A stretch of 64,000 nt of DNA, taken from contig CALKBV010000002.1 of NCBI GenBank assembly GCA_937775265.1, forward strand, positions 182,538-246,537. The letters are read 5' to 3'. The translations under genes and the position numbers were made by a program. The notes under the pieces were generated by a model that saw only the letters and a list, made by a program, of their open reading frames with translations, was not told the origin of the DNA and searched no databases. This DNA is from an uncultured Pseudomonadales bacterium (GTDB lineage Bacteria; Pseudomonadota; Gammaproteobacteria; Pseudomonadales; Azotimanducaceae). Within the stretch, counting starts at the first letter, position 1, and every line of letters starts with the position of its first letter. Shown here piece after piece: positions 17,344 through 27,553 of this stretch.

Positions 17344-18516
17344 TTAGTACTCAAGGGGGTTGCCACCCGAAGTGTTGACGAAGAACAGGAGAATAGAATC
17401 CCATATCCCGGCAAAAAACCCTGCTTGCTGAACGCCGTTTAAAGCGGTCAACGGCACAGAGATATCCTCTTTATCTGGCACACTGATAGTAAGGGACCCT
17501 AGCTCATCACCTTTTTCGATAGGCGCGTGAATTTCATTTTGAATCTGAATCTCCGCCTGAAGTTCATCCCGGATACCTTTTGGGAGAGTCATCACAACAT
17601 CAGCGGCAAGACCAAGGTTTACAGTCTGATGCTTCCCGCCCCAAACTCTGGCCTGCCTTAAGGCTTCGTCAGCACCATACAGGTGAGCAGTTTCGAAATA
17701 CCTGAATCCGTAGGTGAGCAACTTCTGGCTTTCCGCCGCTCTGCTTTCCTCGGAAGCCGCACCCATCACCACTGAAAGCAATCTCATCTCACCGCGAACT
17801 GCTGATGCGACAAGACAATAACCGGCGGCATCAGTGTGGCCTGTTTTCACACCATCAACTGAACTATCACGCATTAACAATCGGTTTCTGTTCGGTTGCC
17901 TGATCTCACTATAAGTAAAGTACTTTTCCGCATAGATTTTGTAGTGTTCCGGGAACTGATTGATCAATGCAACCGTAAGCTTGGCGAGATCGTTCGCTGT
18001 GGTGTAATGGTTTTCATCAGGCAGGCCTGTTGCGTTGACAAAATTTGTATTTTTCATTCCAAGTTGCTGGGCATACTGATTCATGACGTCAGCAAACCCT
18101 TCTTCGCTTCCAGCCACATGTTCAGCTAACGCCACACTGGCATCATTTCCGGATTGAACAATAATGCCTCGCAGGATGTCCTCCAGACGGACTTTTGTCC
18201 CCTCCTGGATGAACATTCGTGAGCCTTCCATCCGCCAGGCCTTGATGCTCACTTCGACCTCGTCATCCAGGGTAATGATGCCTCGTTCGATTTCCTTCGC
18301 TGCTACATAGCTCGTCATTATCTTGGTTAAACTGGCCGGTGGCAGTCGCTGGCCTGCATTGAATTCAACCAGGGGAGTCCCTGTGGCGGCATCTATCAGC
18401 AAGTATCCTTCCGCTGCAAGTTGCGGCGAGGCAGGAATGATCGCGGGGGCGGCCTGAACTCCGAGCGCCATAACAAACAACACACCGGCTATGAAAATTT
18501 TTATCCCTTTGGACAC
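17344..18516 (-). CDS. dacA: D-alanyl-D-alanine carboxypeptidase (PBP5/6 family)
   Basis: Trims the terminal D-Ala from peptidoglycan pentapeptides in the periplasm. 390 residues. Signal peptide cleaved near residue 22 ('GVQAAPA'). Active-site SxxK 'SLTK' at 62-65, SxN in 'QSGND', and 'KTGHT'. The C-terminal beta domain ends in a hydrophobic segment ('FAGIWDSILLFFV') that fits the usual amphipathic membrane anchor. The GTG start is backed by GGAGG 5 nt upstream. Confidence 0.96.
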   Translation of the reverse strand: MSKGIKIFIAGVLFVMALGVQAAPAIIPASPQLAAEGYLLIDAATGTPLVEFNAGQRLPPASLTKIMTSYVAAKEIERGIITLDDEVEVSIKAWRMEGSRMFIQEGTKVRLEDILRGIIVQSGNDASVALAEHVAGSEEGFADVMNQYAQQLGMKNTNFVNATGLPDENHYTTANDLAKLTVALINQFPEHYKIYAEKYFTYSEIRQPNRNRLLMRDSSVDGVKTGHTDAAGYCLVASAVRGEMRLLSVVMGAASEESRAAESQKLLTYGFRYFETAHLYGADEALRQARVWGGKHQTVNLGLAADVVMTLPKGIRDELQAEIQIQNEIHAPIEKGDELGSLTISVPDKEDISVPLTALNGVQQAGFFAGIWDSILLFFVNTSGGNPLEY

Positions 18517-18540
18517 CTTTGCCTCCTTCCCATTACCTTT

Positions 18541-19272
18541 TTATTCAACGGTTACTCTCACGGCCTTGCCCAGATTTCGATCGCGAATCCGGAGCGCCAC
18601 CACGCTTTCTTCTTCCGGATCACCCAGCGGGCCAATCCAGACCTTATATAACATACCTGTTTTTATCTCACTCGTGAGAATACGCACGGGTACTCCTTCT
18701 GGCACGGCAAGCTTAACGTCTTTCAGTTGCTTCTCCGCACCGGCTAGGGCTATAAATGCGCCGACCTGCAAATAGTAAGACTCCCGATGCTTTAACGCCC
18801 CAAGCTCAGGGTGGTTCACCTCATCCATCGCTTCAACCACAACCGGTGCTGTTCCCTGGTTTTCGAAACCAAGCGCCTTGGCAGCACCCCAGGACAAATC
18901 AATGAGCCTATCATCATGGAAAGGCCCCCGGTCATTGACTCGAAGGACTATGCTCTGGCCATTTTCAAGATTAGTGACTTTGACAACAGTCGGCAATGGA
19001 AGTGCCTTGTGTGCAGCCGTTAGCCCAAACATATCGTAGGTCTCGCCCATCGCGGTCAGGCGACCATGGAACTTCTTCCCGTACCAAGAGGCTACCCCGA
19101 TTTCGAGATATCCCACATTCTCCTGCATGATTTCGTAGACCTGACCAAATACTTCATACTGATTGGGACCAAGTTTGGGTTTAACGGCCGGCGGCTTGAT
19201 AATTAGCGGCATAGTGCAGCCCAAAAGCAGGCTGCATTGAAGGGCGGCAACAATAAAAAATCTTAGCGACAC
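18541..19272 (-). CDS. rlpA: RlpA family septal lipoprotein/lytic transglycosylase
   Basis: 243 residues: lipobox 'LLLGC' near residue 19; double-psi beta-barrel domain with 'GVASWYGKKFHGRLTAMGE' and 'RVNDRGPFHDDRLIDLS' (catalytic Asp and His region); C-terminal SPOR domain from about residue 160 ('YYLQVGAF') for binding denuded septal glycan. P. aeruginosa RlpA has these domains and cleaves naked glycans; the same is inferred here. GTG start. It follows mltB by 10 nt in the wall operon. Confidence 0.94.
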   Translation of the reverse strand: MSLRFFIVAALQCSLLLGCTMPLIIKPPAVKPKLGPNQYEVFGQVYEIMQENVGYLEIGVASWYGKKFHGRLTAMGETYDMFGLTAAHKALPLPTVVKVTNLENGQSIVLRVNDRGPFHDDRLIDLSWGAAKALGFENQGTAPVVVEAMDEVNHPELGALKHRESYYLQVGAFIALAGAEKQLKDVKLAVPEGVPVRILTSEIKTGMLYKVWIGPLGDPEEESVVALRIRDRNLGKAVRVTVE

Positions 19273-19282
19273 CCTTGAATGA

Positions 19283-20272
19283 TTAACGAGCAGCGACAGC
19301 TCTAGAACCTTGGCGGAGGCGCTCTGCTAGCTGAAACACAGCCATTGCGTAGAGCTTGCTGTGATTATATCGAGTGATGACATAAAAGTTTTTCAGCCCA
19401 ATCCAGAACTCCTCGCCATCTTTCCCATTTAAGCGCATTGGGGAAACATCCTGTTCTGGATCAAGATCGGTTAAGTCATCGGCCATTCCAAGCGTTCGTA
19501 GCTCTGCGATTGATTTAGACGGTTTTAACGATACATTGAATACATCAGCCTGTACTTTCGCTGCACCGACCTTAAAAGCGACCGGCTTATCACGCTGCCA
19601 CCCGTGCTTGGCCAGGTAATTACCGACGCTACCGATTGCATCGGTGGGGTTATTCCATATATCGCGAAATCCATCTCCATCAAAATCAACCGCATAAGCA
19701 CGATAACTGCTGGGAATAAACTGGCCCATGCCCATAGCACCCGCATATGAACCTTTAAACTCTGTAATCATCTTTTTTTCTTCTCGCGCCAACAGGATGA
19801 ACTCCCCTAACTCGCGCATAAAAAATTTGGACCTCGCTGGGTAGTCAAAAGACAACGTAGAGAGTGCATCTAAAACACGATAGTTGCCGGAGATGCTTCC
19901 ATACATGGTTTCAACACCGATGATGGCTGTAATGATAACCGGCGACACACCATAGGTTTCATAAGCAGCCTGAAGCGCGACCCGGTTCTTTTCCATAAAT
20001 TTAATACCGGATACGGTTCTTCGTTCTGTAAGAAATATGTCCTGGTACTTCGCCCAGGTTAGCGTTTTCTCTGCAGGGCGCGTTATCGCATCGATAATGC
20101 TCTGCTTGTATTCCGCATGCCTGAAAACTGTCAGTAACTCACGCTCATTAAAGGATTCCCGAGCAGCCAGCTCCTTCACAAAAGCCTGAACTTCCTCTCT
20201 ATCTGCGTAATCCACTGCGTAAGTCGAAACTGGAACCGACAACAGTGCTAAAAATATTATTCGGAAAATCAC
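19283..20272 (-). CDS. mltB: lytic murein transglycosylase B
   Basis: Cleaves the MurNAc-GlcNAc bond to form anhydro-muropeptides. 329 residues. A signal sequence at the N-terminus ('FLALLSVPVSTYA') ends without a clear lipobox, so this is a soluble periplasmic form. The catalytic Glu is in 'GVETMYGSISGNY'; 'GAMGMGQFIPSSYRAYAVDFDGDG' is the family block. GTG start overlaps the mrdB stop by 4 nt (GTGA). Confidence 0.95.
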   Translation of the reverse strand: MIFRIIFLALLSVPVSTYAVDYADREEVQAFVKELAARESFNERELLTVFRHAEYKQSIIDAITRPAEKTLTWAKYQDIFLTERRTVSGIKFMEKNRVALQAAYETYGVSPVIITAIIGVETMYGSISGNYRVLDALSTLSFDYPARSKFFMRELGEFILLAREEKKMITEFKGSYAGAMGMGQFIPSSYRAYAVDFDGDGFRDIWNNPTDAIGSVGNYLAKHGWQRDKPVAFKVGAAKVQADVFNVSLKPSKSIAELRTLGMADDLTDLDPEQDVSPMRLNGKDGEEFWIGLKNFYVITRYNHSKLYAMAVFQLAERLRQGSRAVAAR

Positions 20273-21408
20273 AACGTTATCCTTCGGTGAGTATGCACCG
20301 ACATCAAAATACCAAAGCCTGCGAACAAGGTGAGAATCGAAGTCCCACCATAGCTAACGAAAGGTAGAGGCACCCCTACTACAGGAAGGACGCCGCTCAC
20401 CATGCCTATATTAACAAACACGTACACAAAAAAAGTGAAGGTTATACTGCCTGATAATAAACGACCAAATGTGTCCTGAGCCTGAACGGAGAGAATGACG
20501 CCCCTGCCAATCAACAGCAAATACAATATTAACAAAACAACAACACCCACGAAACCAAGCTCTTCCCCCAGTACCGCAATAATAAAGTCTGTCTGACTTT
20601 CGGGAAGAAAGTGCAGATGTGACTGCGTTCCTTCAAACAAACCTTTACCAAACAATCCGCCAGAGCCGATGGCAGTTTTCGACTGGATGATATTCCACCC
20701 GGCTCCCAAAGGATCTCTTTCTGGATCGAGCAGAGTCAGAATCCTGGCCCGTTGATAGTCCCTCAACACAAACCATAGCGCAGGCATGGTTACGACACCG
20801 AGACCAATAGCCGAAAACACCAGGCGCCACGAGACACCAGCGAGAAGTAAAACGAATAAGCCAGAGGCTGCAATGATAAGCGATGTCCCAAGATCTGGCT
20901 GAAAAGCAATCAGCATCACCGGAATGATAATGATCACCAAGGACCAGAATACGTGCCTCGCCTTCGGTGGCAGATGCCTGTCCTGGAAATACCAGGCTAG
21001 CATCAGAGGCAATATCAGCTTCATGATTTCCGAAGGTTGGAAGTTAGTAACACCAGGAATTCTAAGCCATCGACGCGATCCTTTGACTTCAATCCCGAAG
21101 AAATAGATCAATACCAACGTAATCAACCCAATCAGGAAGATCCAGGGTGCAAGCCGCATGTATACGATAGGTGATATCTGTGCGATCACCAGCATAACAC
21201 CAAGCCCCACCAGCATCTTGATGCTCTGGGAAATAACCGGCTCAATCTGTTGACCCACTGCACTGTATAGAATCAGCAGCCCGTAGGCAGAAATAATAAG
21301 CAATAGCAGCAGCATAGGGACATCGAGGTGGATAGCATCGCCAATACCTGTTTTGCGTTGTGTTAACAATCCGGAACCTGGCAACTGTCGAACAAAATCC
21401 TGACTCAC
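20269..21408 (-). CDS. mrdB: rod-shape peptidoglycan glycosyltransferase RodA
   Basis: SEDS-family glycan polymerase of the elongasome, partner of PBP2. 379 residues with about ten hydrophobic helices. Signature parts include 'GSRRWLRIPGVTNFQPSEIMKL', with the 'FQPSE' motif, 'FQPDLGTSLI' (putative catalytic Asp) and 'PFVSYGGTS'. GTG start overlaps mrdA by 4 nt. Confidence 0.97.
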   Translation of the reverse strand: MSQDFVRQLPGSGLLTQRKTGIGDAIHLDVPMLLLLLIISAYGLLILYSAVGQQIEPVISQSIKMLVGLGVMLVIAQISPIVYMRLAPWIFLIGLITLVLIYFFGIEVKGSRRWLRIPGVTNFQPSEIMKLILPLMLAWYFQDRHLPPKARHVFWSLVIIIIPVMLIAFQPDLGTSLIIAASGLFVLLLAGVSWRLVFSAIGLGVVTMPALWFVLRDYQRARILTLLDPERDPLGAGWNIIQSKTAIGSGGLFGKGLFEGTQSHLHFLPESQTDFIIAVLGEELGFVGVVVLLILYLLLIGRGVILSVQAQDTFGRLLSGSITFTFFVYVFVNIGMVSGVLPVVGVPLPFVSYGGTSILTLFAGFGILMSVHTHRRITL

Positions 21409-23321
21409 AATTCTTCTCCTGCAGTGGCCACGACCTGTCCAGAATTTGTAGTACTTTTAAGCAGGTGGTGGTCAAGGACTGCTCGAGCAACAGGCGCCGC
21501 GAATTCGCTTCCGCCGCCGCCATTTTCTACCAGTACCGCTAGTGCAATCGTTGGATTATCAACCGGAGCAAACGCCACAAACCATGCGTGCTTTCGCTGA
21601 CGCTCTTCTAGTTCTTCCGCGTCGTATTCCTCACCCTGCTTGATCCCGACCACCTGGGCCGTACCGGATTTACCCGCCATCCGGTACTCAATATCTTGAC
21701 CGATATAGGCCCACGCTGTGCCGTTTTCACCATAGACCTGATTACCTCGGTGTACTACCTTTTCCATGGCCCCGATCACAAGATCCCATATCGGATCAGG
21801 TATCAGCTCTATGCTATCCATCCTTGGCACGGTGGAGCGCTCGATCAAATCACTCCCTGACTTCAGCATCCTGGGGGAAACCCACTTCCCTCGATTGGCG
21901 ATAACGGTCACCGCTGTCGCAAGCTGAAGTGGAGTCACCAGCATATCGCCCTGGCCAATGCCAATATTCACTGTGTCCCCGGGGTACCAGGGTAATCCCC
22001 GGGTATCTTCCTTCCATTCCCTGGTAGGAAGCAGGCCGCTTCTTGCTTCTGGCAGGTCCAGGGTTGTATTGACACCAAAACCAAAAAGGGAGAGGTAATC
22101 ATCAAGCCGATCAATACCCATCTTTACCGCTAAGCCATAGAAATAAATATTGCAGGATCGGTAAATAGCTTTCTCAAGATTGACCTTACCGTGGCCACCC
22201 GCTCCTGAGGCACGCCAGTTCCAGTCCCTGTACAAACGCTCGCTATTCGACAGCCTGAACCATCCCGGGTCGTCGATAGTGTAGTCAGGATTTGTCATTC
22301 CGGTAACCAGACCGGCGAGTCCGATAATAGGCTTAAGCGTAGAACCTGGCTCATATTGACCCTGCACCGCGCGATTAAAGAGCGGTACATCTCTGGAATC
22401 ACGCAACGCCGCATAGGTTTTGTGATCGATACCGGTAACGAAAAGATTAGGATCGTACCCAGGCTTACTGACCAGCGCCAGTATCCCGCCAGTTTTAGGC
22501 TCGATAGCAACGACGGTACCACGCCTATCTCCGAGCGCTGCACTTGCAGCGGCCTGCAATGAACTATCGACATGCAAAATCAGGTCCTTACCTCGCGAAG
22601 GTAGGTTGGATTCCAGAATCTTCATTACTTTGCCACGGGCATCGATCTCAACCTGCTGGTATCCAACGCTCCCAAGCAGGTCTTCTTCGTAGAACTTTTC
22701 TACTCCAATCTTGCCTACGTGGTCGGTGCCGGAATAGGCAACCGCATCAAGACGCCTGGCATCTGATTCATTGATGCGTCTCACCGACCCCACTGCATGA
22801 ACCATCATCTCACCGCGAGGATAATGTCGAACAAGTTTTGCGTTTACTTCCACACCAGGTAACGCATGTCTATCGACACTGAATTGCGCGATCTCCTCTT
22901 GAGTGAGCTTGAATAGCAAGGGCACAGGTTGAAAGGGTCGTTGACGGCGTCCAACCCGACTTCTAAAGCCTTTAATGTCTTCATCGGTCAGCCTTAGAGC
23001 CGAACCAAGATGCGCCAGTGTTTGATCGAGATCATCCACGCGTTCCGGCGTAATCGTGAGGTTAAATGACGGTGAATTGTCTGCCAGTAGCTCACCGTTG
23101 CGATCATAAATAAGCCCCCTGACCGGTGGCAACGGTTGAATCTGAATCCGGTTTTTATCAGATAAAGTTGCATAAACATCGTACTGGACAATCTGCAAAT
23201 AGAAAAAACGCGCAACAAGAAACAACGTTAGGATGACTAGCACACCAAAGCAAACAACAATCCGCTCAAAGAAGATTCTGCTTTCCCAGCTATGATCTTT
23301 TAGTGCAAGAGGTTCAACCAT
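21405..23321 (-). CDS. mrdA: penicillin-binding protein 2
   Basis: Monofunctional class B transpeptidase for cell elongation. About 638 residues: one N-terminal membrane helix, the pedestal region 'PPVRGLIYDRNGELLADN', then the transpeptidase domain with SxxK in 'GSTLKPI', SxN in 'SCN', and 'KSGTAQ'. The ORF track begins at TTG 23327; ATG 23321 is preferred. It follows rlmH by a few bases and heads the mrdA-mrdB-mltB coupled set. Confidence 0.96.
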   Translation of the reverse strand: MVEPLALKDHSWESRIFFERIVVCFGVLVILTLFLVARFFYLQIVQYDVYATLSDKNRIQIQPLPPVRGLIYDRNGELLADNSPSFNLTITPERVDDLDQTLAHLGSALRLTDEDIKGFRSRVGRRQRPFQPVPLLFKLTQEEIAQFSVDRHALPGVEVNAKLVRHYPRGEMMVHAVGSVRRINESDARRLDAVAYSGTDHVGKIGVEKFYEEDLLGSVGYQQVEIDARGKVMKILESNLPSRGKDLILHVDSSLQAAASAALGDRRGTVVAIEPKTGGILALVSKPGYDPNLFVTGIDHKTYAALRDSRDVPLFNRAVQGQYEPGSTLKPIIGLAGLVTGMTNPDYTIDDPGWFRLSNSERLYRDWNWRASGAGGHGKVNLEKAIYRSCNIYFYGLAVKMGIDRLDDYLSLFGFGVNTTLDLPEARSGLLPTREWKEDTRGLPWYPGDTVNIGIGQGDMLVTPLQLATAVTVIANRGKWVSPRMLKSGSDLIERSTVPRMDSIELIPDPIWDLVIGAMEKVVHRGNQVYGENGTAWAYIGQDIEYRMAGKSGTAQVVGIKQGEEYDAEELEERQRKHAWFVAFAPVDNPTIALAVLVENGGGGSEFAAPVARAVLDHHLLKSTTNSGQVVATAGEEL

Positions 23322-23327
23322 AACCAA

Positions 23328-23798
23328 TCATTTGTGATAAGGGTGATTCGCATTCAACATGAGCGCTCGATAAATCTGTTCTGCAAGAAGCACTCTAACC
23401 AGAAAATGCGGGAAGGTTAAGTTCGATAGTGACCAGATTTCATCGGCCCTGTTAATAATGACATCCGACAGCCCATCAGGACCCCCAATCACAAACTGGA
23501 AGTGATTGGTTTGCTGGCTCCAGGCCTCTACTTTTTCCGCGAGTTGTTCCGTACTCCAATTCTTGCCACGGTTATCCATCGCAATGACTCGCGCGCCGGA
23601 ATTAAAGTGACTGCCAATGAGCTTGGCCTCCTCTTCCTGGCGGATAGCGACAGATTGTTTTTTCTTTCTATCGGATGTCTTGATTTCCAGAATTTGGAAG
23701 CGACAATCGCGTTTCATCCGCAAACTGTATTGTTCAATACCCTGCACCACCCACGGAGGTGGCCGCGTACCAACGGCAACTAAATCGATTTTTAACAA
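23328..23798 (-). CDS. rlmH: 23S rRNA (pseudouridine1915-N3)-methyltransferase
   Basis: SPOUT-fold methyltransferase acting on pseudouridine 1915 in helix 69. 156 residues (E. coli 155). 'FVIGGPDGL' is the SAM-binding knot loop; the C-terminal 'LLAEQIYRALMLNANHPYHK' is the family's conserved tail. Located between rsfS and mrdA as in E. coli (ybeA). Confidence 0.97.
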   Translation of the reverse strand: MLKIDLVAVGTRPPPWVVQGIEQYSLRMKRDCRFQILEIKTSDRKKKQSVAIRQEEEAKLIGSHFNSGARVIAMDNRGKNWSTEQLAEKVEAWSQQTNHFQFVIGGPDGLSDVIINRADEIWSLSNLTFPHFLVRVLLAEQIYRALMLNANHPYHK

Positions 23799-23828
23799 GA
23801 TAAAACCCGGATTCGGAACAGAGATTCC

Positions 23829-24179
23829 CTAGTCAACCGATTCGCCTTCTTTTTTCGGCCCCATACTCCACAAGCGCTCAAGATCGTAAAATTCCCTGAC
23901 AGCTGGCTGCATCACATGAACAATCACATCTGTCAAGTCGAGCAATACCCATTCGCCCGTATCCAGACCTTCCATGCCCACAACGTTAGCACCCTGTGCC
24001 TTCGCTTTCACGAGCACACTATTAATGAGCGCCTTTACCTGCCTGCCGGTTCCACCACTGGCGACCACCATGTAATCAGCAATGTCCGTCTGGCTCCTGA
24101 CATCCATGGTGACAATCTCGTGGCCTTTGATGTCTTCGAGGGCCTCTACAACGAGGTCCTTTAGTGCTTCGCTATTCAT
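23829..24179 (-). CDS. rsfS: ribosomal silencing factor RsfS
   Basis: Binds uL14 and blocks 30S-50S joining when nutrients fall. 116 residues. Family block 'DYMVVASGGTGRQVKAL' and 'GEWVLLDLTDVIVHVMQPAVREFYDLERLW'-type C-terminus are present. ATG overlaps the nadD stop by one base (TAATG). Confidence 0.96.
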   Translation of the reverse strand: MNSEALKDLVVEALEDIKGHEIVTMDVRSQTDIADYMVVASGGTGRQVKALINSVLVKAKAQGANVVGMEGLDTGEWVLLDLTDVIVHVMQPAVREFYDLERLWSMGPKKEGESVD

Positions 24180-24859
24180 TAGTGCTCCATTCGTTTGCCG
24201 CGCACCTTGTTTTCTAAAGATGCACCGATATATAAATTGTGTTGCCTTATGTAGTTCATGACGAGCGGATTCAAATTCCCTTCAATCGATCTACCCTTTG
24301 CTATTGCCTCCCTCAGCCCACTCGCAGAGACATCTATCTGGTCGAGTGACAGAAAGCAGACTTTGCCGGAGGAACTATTCATCATTTCTTCCGGGTCCTG
24401 GACTTGCCTGGTTTTAAGCCACTTGCGTAAAACATCCGGAGAGCCCTGATCCGTTCCCGGTCGCTCAAGTATCAACAGATGAGCCAGGTCGGTTAACGCC
24501 TCCCACCGGTGCCAGCTAGGTAAAGTCAACCAGGAGTCACGACCCATCAGGAACAGCAATGGTCCTGATTCACCTACTCTCTCACGATAGCCAAGCAGTG
24601 TATCAACGGTAAAAGAGGTGCCTTCTCGTCTCAGCTCGCAATCGTCAACAAAAAATCGATCCCGGCTAGCCACCGCCAGCTGAAGCATCTTTAACCTGGC
24701 TTCAGGTGATGCGGCGGGCGTTGGCCGATGCGCCGGGATCTGACAAGGCACCAGATACACATCCACATCGCCCAGCAGGCGCGCGACAGCGCAGACGGAC
24801 TCAATGTGTCCCCTGTGGACCGGATCAAAGGTACCTCCAAAAACAAGGGTGCTATTCAT
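24179..24859 (-). CDS. nadD: nicotinate-nucleotide adenylyltransferase
   Basis: Converts nicotinate mononucleotide and ATP to deamido-NAD. 226 residues. The nucleotidyltransferase motif 'GGTFDPVHRGHI' is at 8-19. The expected ISxTxIR-like block near the C-terminus reads 'VSASGLREAI', an acceptable variant. Lies 21 nt after proA. Confidence 0.95.
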   Translation of the reverse strand: MNSTLVFGGTFDPVHRGHIESVCAVARLLGDVDVYLVPCQIPAHRPTPAASPEARLKMLQLAVASRDRFFVDDCELRREGTSFTVDTLLGYRERVGESGPLLFLMGRDSWLTLPSWHRWEALTDLAHLLILERPGTDQGSPDVLRKWLKTRQVQDPEEMMNSSSGKVCFLSLDQIDVSASGLREAIAKGRSIEGNLNPLVMNYIRQHNLYIGASLENKVRGKRMEH

Positions 24860-24880
24860 ACCTGGATTTCAAATCTAGGT

Positions 24881-26146
24881 TCATTGACGTACTTGGCCAT
24901 CGCCGAAAACGACATACTTTTGAGAGGTAAGCCCTTCAAGCCCCACTGGTCCCCGCGCATGAAGCTTGTCCGTGGATATTCCAACTTCTGCACCGAGGCC
25001 ATACTCAAAACCATCAGAGAAGCGTGTCGATGCATTCACCATCACCGAGCTGGAATCTACTTCCTGAAGGAACTGCCGGGCGGTCGTATAGTTTTCAGTC
25101 ACGATGGAATCAGTATGTTTGGATCCATAGTGATTAATATGCGATACCGCGTCTTCGACGCTATCCAGCGTGCGAATGGATAAAATGGGTGCCAGGTATT
25201 CTTCATGCCAGTCAGACTCCTTGGCAGGACTAATCTGCACCTCTGCGCCTAAAATGCTGACTGTTTTCTCACAACCGCGCAGTTCCACACCATGTTCCAG
25301 GAAGCCAGCCACAAGCCTTGGCAGAATGTCACCTGCCACATCAGCAGATACCAGTAGCGTTTCCATCGCATTGCAGACGGCGTACCTTTGGGTCTTGGCA
25401 TTGATCGCGATGGCGTAGGCTTTTTCCATGTCTGCATCCTTGTCGATATAAACATGACAAATACCATCCAAGTGCTTTATCACCGGTATCGTCGCCTCAC
25501 TGGTAATTCGCCCGACGAGGCTATTGCCACCCCTGGGAACAATGACATCAACAAACTCATTCATCGTGATGAGTTCGCCTACGTATTTTCGATCCGTATC
25601 TTTAACCACTTGCACAACCGCCGCAGGCAGGCCAACTTTTTCCAGCCCAAGCTCAATACATCCTGCAAGGCCAAGGTTGGAGTAGATGGACTCTGAGCCT
25701 CCTCGCAAAATCGCAGCATTACCAGATTTAAGGCACAAGCTTGCCGCATCAATTGTCACATTAGGTCTCGACTCAAAAATGATGCCAATGACTCCAAGGG
25801 GAGTTCGCATCTTGCCGATTTGAAGTCCATTTGGCTGGTAGGACATATCCGTGATTTCACCGACCGGGTCATTCAACGCCGCAACTTGCCTGAGGCCTTC
25901 AACCATTATTTCAAAACGTTCGTCCGTAAAAGTCAGCCGATCCAGCATAGGATCACTGAGGCCATTCTTTCGACCTGATTCAAGATCCTGCTCATTGGCA
26001 GACATGAGCGCACTGCGCTTGGCCAGGATAGCTTCCCCGATCGACAGCAGCGCCTCGTTTTTTGTTTCTGTAGATGCACGACAGATTTGCACAGATGCTT
26101 TCCGCGCCTCAACACCTACAGTGCGCATGTACTCTGACTGACCCAT
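24881..26146 (-). CDS. proA: gamma-glutamyl phosphate reductase
   Basis: Second step of proline synthesis: NADPH reduction of glutamyl 5-phosphate. About 421 residues. '[33 protein letters not shown]' type core, catalytic Cys in '[11 protein letters not shown]' and C-terminal '[26 protein letters not shown]' are all there. ATG 26146 used; the track's GTG is one codon earlier. It is divergent from mpg with a 45-bp gap, so the promoters must be compact or overlapping. Confidence 0.97.
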   Translation of the reverse strand: MGQSEYMRTVGVEARKASVQICRASTETKNEALLSIGEAILAKRSALMSANEQDLESGRKNGLSDPMLDRLTFTDERFEIMVEGLRQVAALNDPVGEITDMSYQPNGLQIGKMRTPLGVIGIIFESRPNVTIDAASLCLKSGNAAILRGGSESIYSNLGLAGCIELGLEKVGLPAAVVQVVKDTDRKYVGELITMNEFVDVIVPRGGNSLVGRITSEATIPVIKHLDGICHVYIDKDADMEKAYAIAINAKTQRYAVCNAMETLLVSADVAGDILPRLVAGFLEHGVELRGCEKTVSILGAEVQISPAKESDWHEEYLAPILSIRTLDSVEDAVSHINHYGSKHTDSIVTENYTTARQFLQEVDSSSVMVNASTRFSDGFEYGLGAEVGISTDKLHARGPVGLEGLTSQKYVVFGDGQVRQ

Positions 26147-26191
26147 CACTTAAAATTCTCGAGAAAACTCGGATTATACCCTGCTTCTCTC

Positions 26192-26845
26192 ATGATAGTG
26201 TTACCCACTTTTTTTGACCGTGAACCGCTGGAACTGGCCCAGTCATTGATTGGAAAGGTCCTTCGGCATCGAATTAACGACCCGGCCCACGGGAATATCT
26301 GGCTGTCCGCTAAAATCATTGAAACCGAGGCCTACTACCAGACAGAAAGAGGAAGTCATTCATCCCTTGGGTTTACGGAGAAGCGTAAGGCCATGTTCAT
26401 GGAGCCCGGCACTATCTACATGTACTACGCGAGAGGCGGCGATTCCCTCAACTTTTCCGCCAGAGGGGATGGCAACGGAGTACTCATAAAATCAGGGCTT
26501 GCCTTCATGGATCAACATTCTTCGGAAATTAGCCTGAGTGTGATGCAGCAACTAAACCCCATCAACGGGCGAATGCGGTCTCCTGAAAGGCTCTGTAGCG
26601 GTCAGACTTTGCTGTGCCGCTCACTTGGCCTAAAGGTGCCGGACTGGAACCAGGGTTCACTAAAACGAAACAAACTACTTCTCGAGGATGTCGGATATTG
26701 TCCGGACAGGCTCGTGCAATGCAAAAGGCTGGGTATACCGGAAGGACGCGACGAGCATCTACCTTATCGATTTGTAGACTATGAATACACCCGGTCGGCA
26801 ACCAGCAACCCTACGGCGCGTGAGCACACGGTCATTAAATACTAG
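26192..26845 (+). CDS. mpg: 3-methyladenine DNA glycosylase (AAG/MPG family)
   Basis: Removes alkylated purines by flipping the base and cutting the N-glycosidic bond. 217 residues. 'IETEAYYQTERGSHSSLGFTEK' with the conserved catalytic Glu and 'GTIYMYYARGG' follow the family pattern; the C-terminal region around 'PYRFVDYEYTR' is typical. Convergent with the LON-domain gene, with a 9-bp gap. Confidence 0.92.
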   Translation: MIVLPTFFDREPLELAQSLIGKVLRHRINDPAHGNIWLSAKIIETEAYYQTERGSHSSLGFTEKRKAMFMEPGTIYMYYARGGDSLNFSARGDGNGVLIKSGLAFMDQHSSEISLSVMQQLNPINGRMRSPERLCSGQTLLCRSLGLKVPDWNQGSLKRNKLLLEDVGYCPDRLVQCKRLGIPEGRDEHLPYRFVDYEYTRSATSNPTAREHTVIKY

Positions 26846-26854
26846 CGACGTATT

Positions 26855-27475
26855 TCACGAAGACTTGCCTAGGGGTTCGCTGGATTTCTGCATTCGTTCG
26901 ACCAATTTGTCGAGTTCACCAAGACGCACCAGTGGGTCTTTCATTTCAAGCATTCGCTGCTTGAAATGGTTAGGACAAGGTAAAAGTTCCGTGAGTCTTG
27001 CGCCGACTTCAACCGCTTTACCAAGATCACAATCCAGACCTAGTCTTTGCACCGCTTCATGGGCCATCAACGACTCGAGCAGCCCAGAAAGGTGTTGCCT
27101 TTCTTCCGGAACGGCAACTTCGGGTTCAATGGCCAGAAGCTCAACATTTGCCATCATCAGCCTGTCAGGTTGTTCGTACTGATCACGAATAACGAACTTT
27201 CGATCACCTTTAACAACAATTTTCAGCATCCCGTTTGAAGACTGATCGAAATCCACAATCTTACAGTAAGTGCCACAATGGGATATTTCCGGAAGCTGCT
27301 CATCCGGGCTAGCCAGGATCCGGTCACCATCGGTAATCATGACAATGCCGAAACCCGCCTGTTCGCGAAGGGCCCTCTTAACCATATCAAGATAGCGAGC
27401 TTCAAAGATCTGCAACGACAGTTTACCACCGGGAAACAACACCAGCGGCAGGGGAAATAAAGGGACTTCTTTCAT
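26855..27475 (-). CDS. LON N-terminal substrate-binding-domain protein
   Basis: 206 residues consisting only of the LON/PUA-like substrate-binding domain: 'PLFPLPLVLFPGGKLSLQIFEARYLDMV', 'GFGIVMI' and a helical C-terminus. There is no AAA+ or protease domain, so it is not Lon. Such stand-alone proteins are common in proteobacteria; a peptide-binding role is assumed but not proven. Divergent from uppP (78-bp gap). Confidence 0.9.
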   Translation of the reverse strand: MKEVPLFPLPLVLFPGGKLSLQIFEARYLDMVKRALREQAGFGIVMITDGDRILASPDEQLPEISHCGTYCKIVDFDQSSNGMLKIVVKGDRKFVIRDQYEQPDRLMMANVELLAIEPEVAVPEERQHLSGLLESLMAHEAVQRLGLDCDLGKAVEVGARLTELLPCPNHFKQRMLEMKDPLVRLGELDKLVERMQKSSEPLGKSS

Positions 27476-27553
27476 CGCCGTATTCTACCCGATTAGCACT
27501 TTATCAATAGTGTCTTTAAACTGCCTGCCTCGAATAATCCCACAGGTTTCACA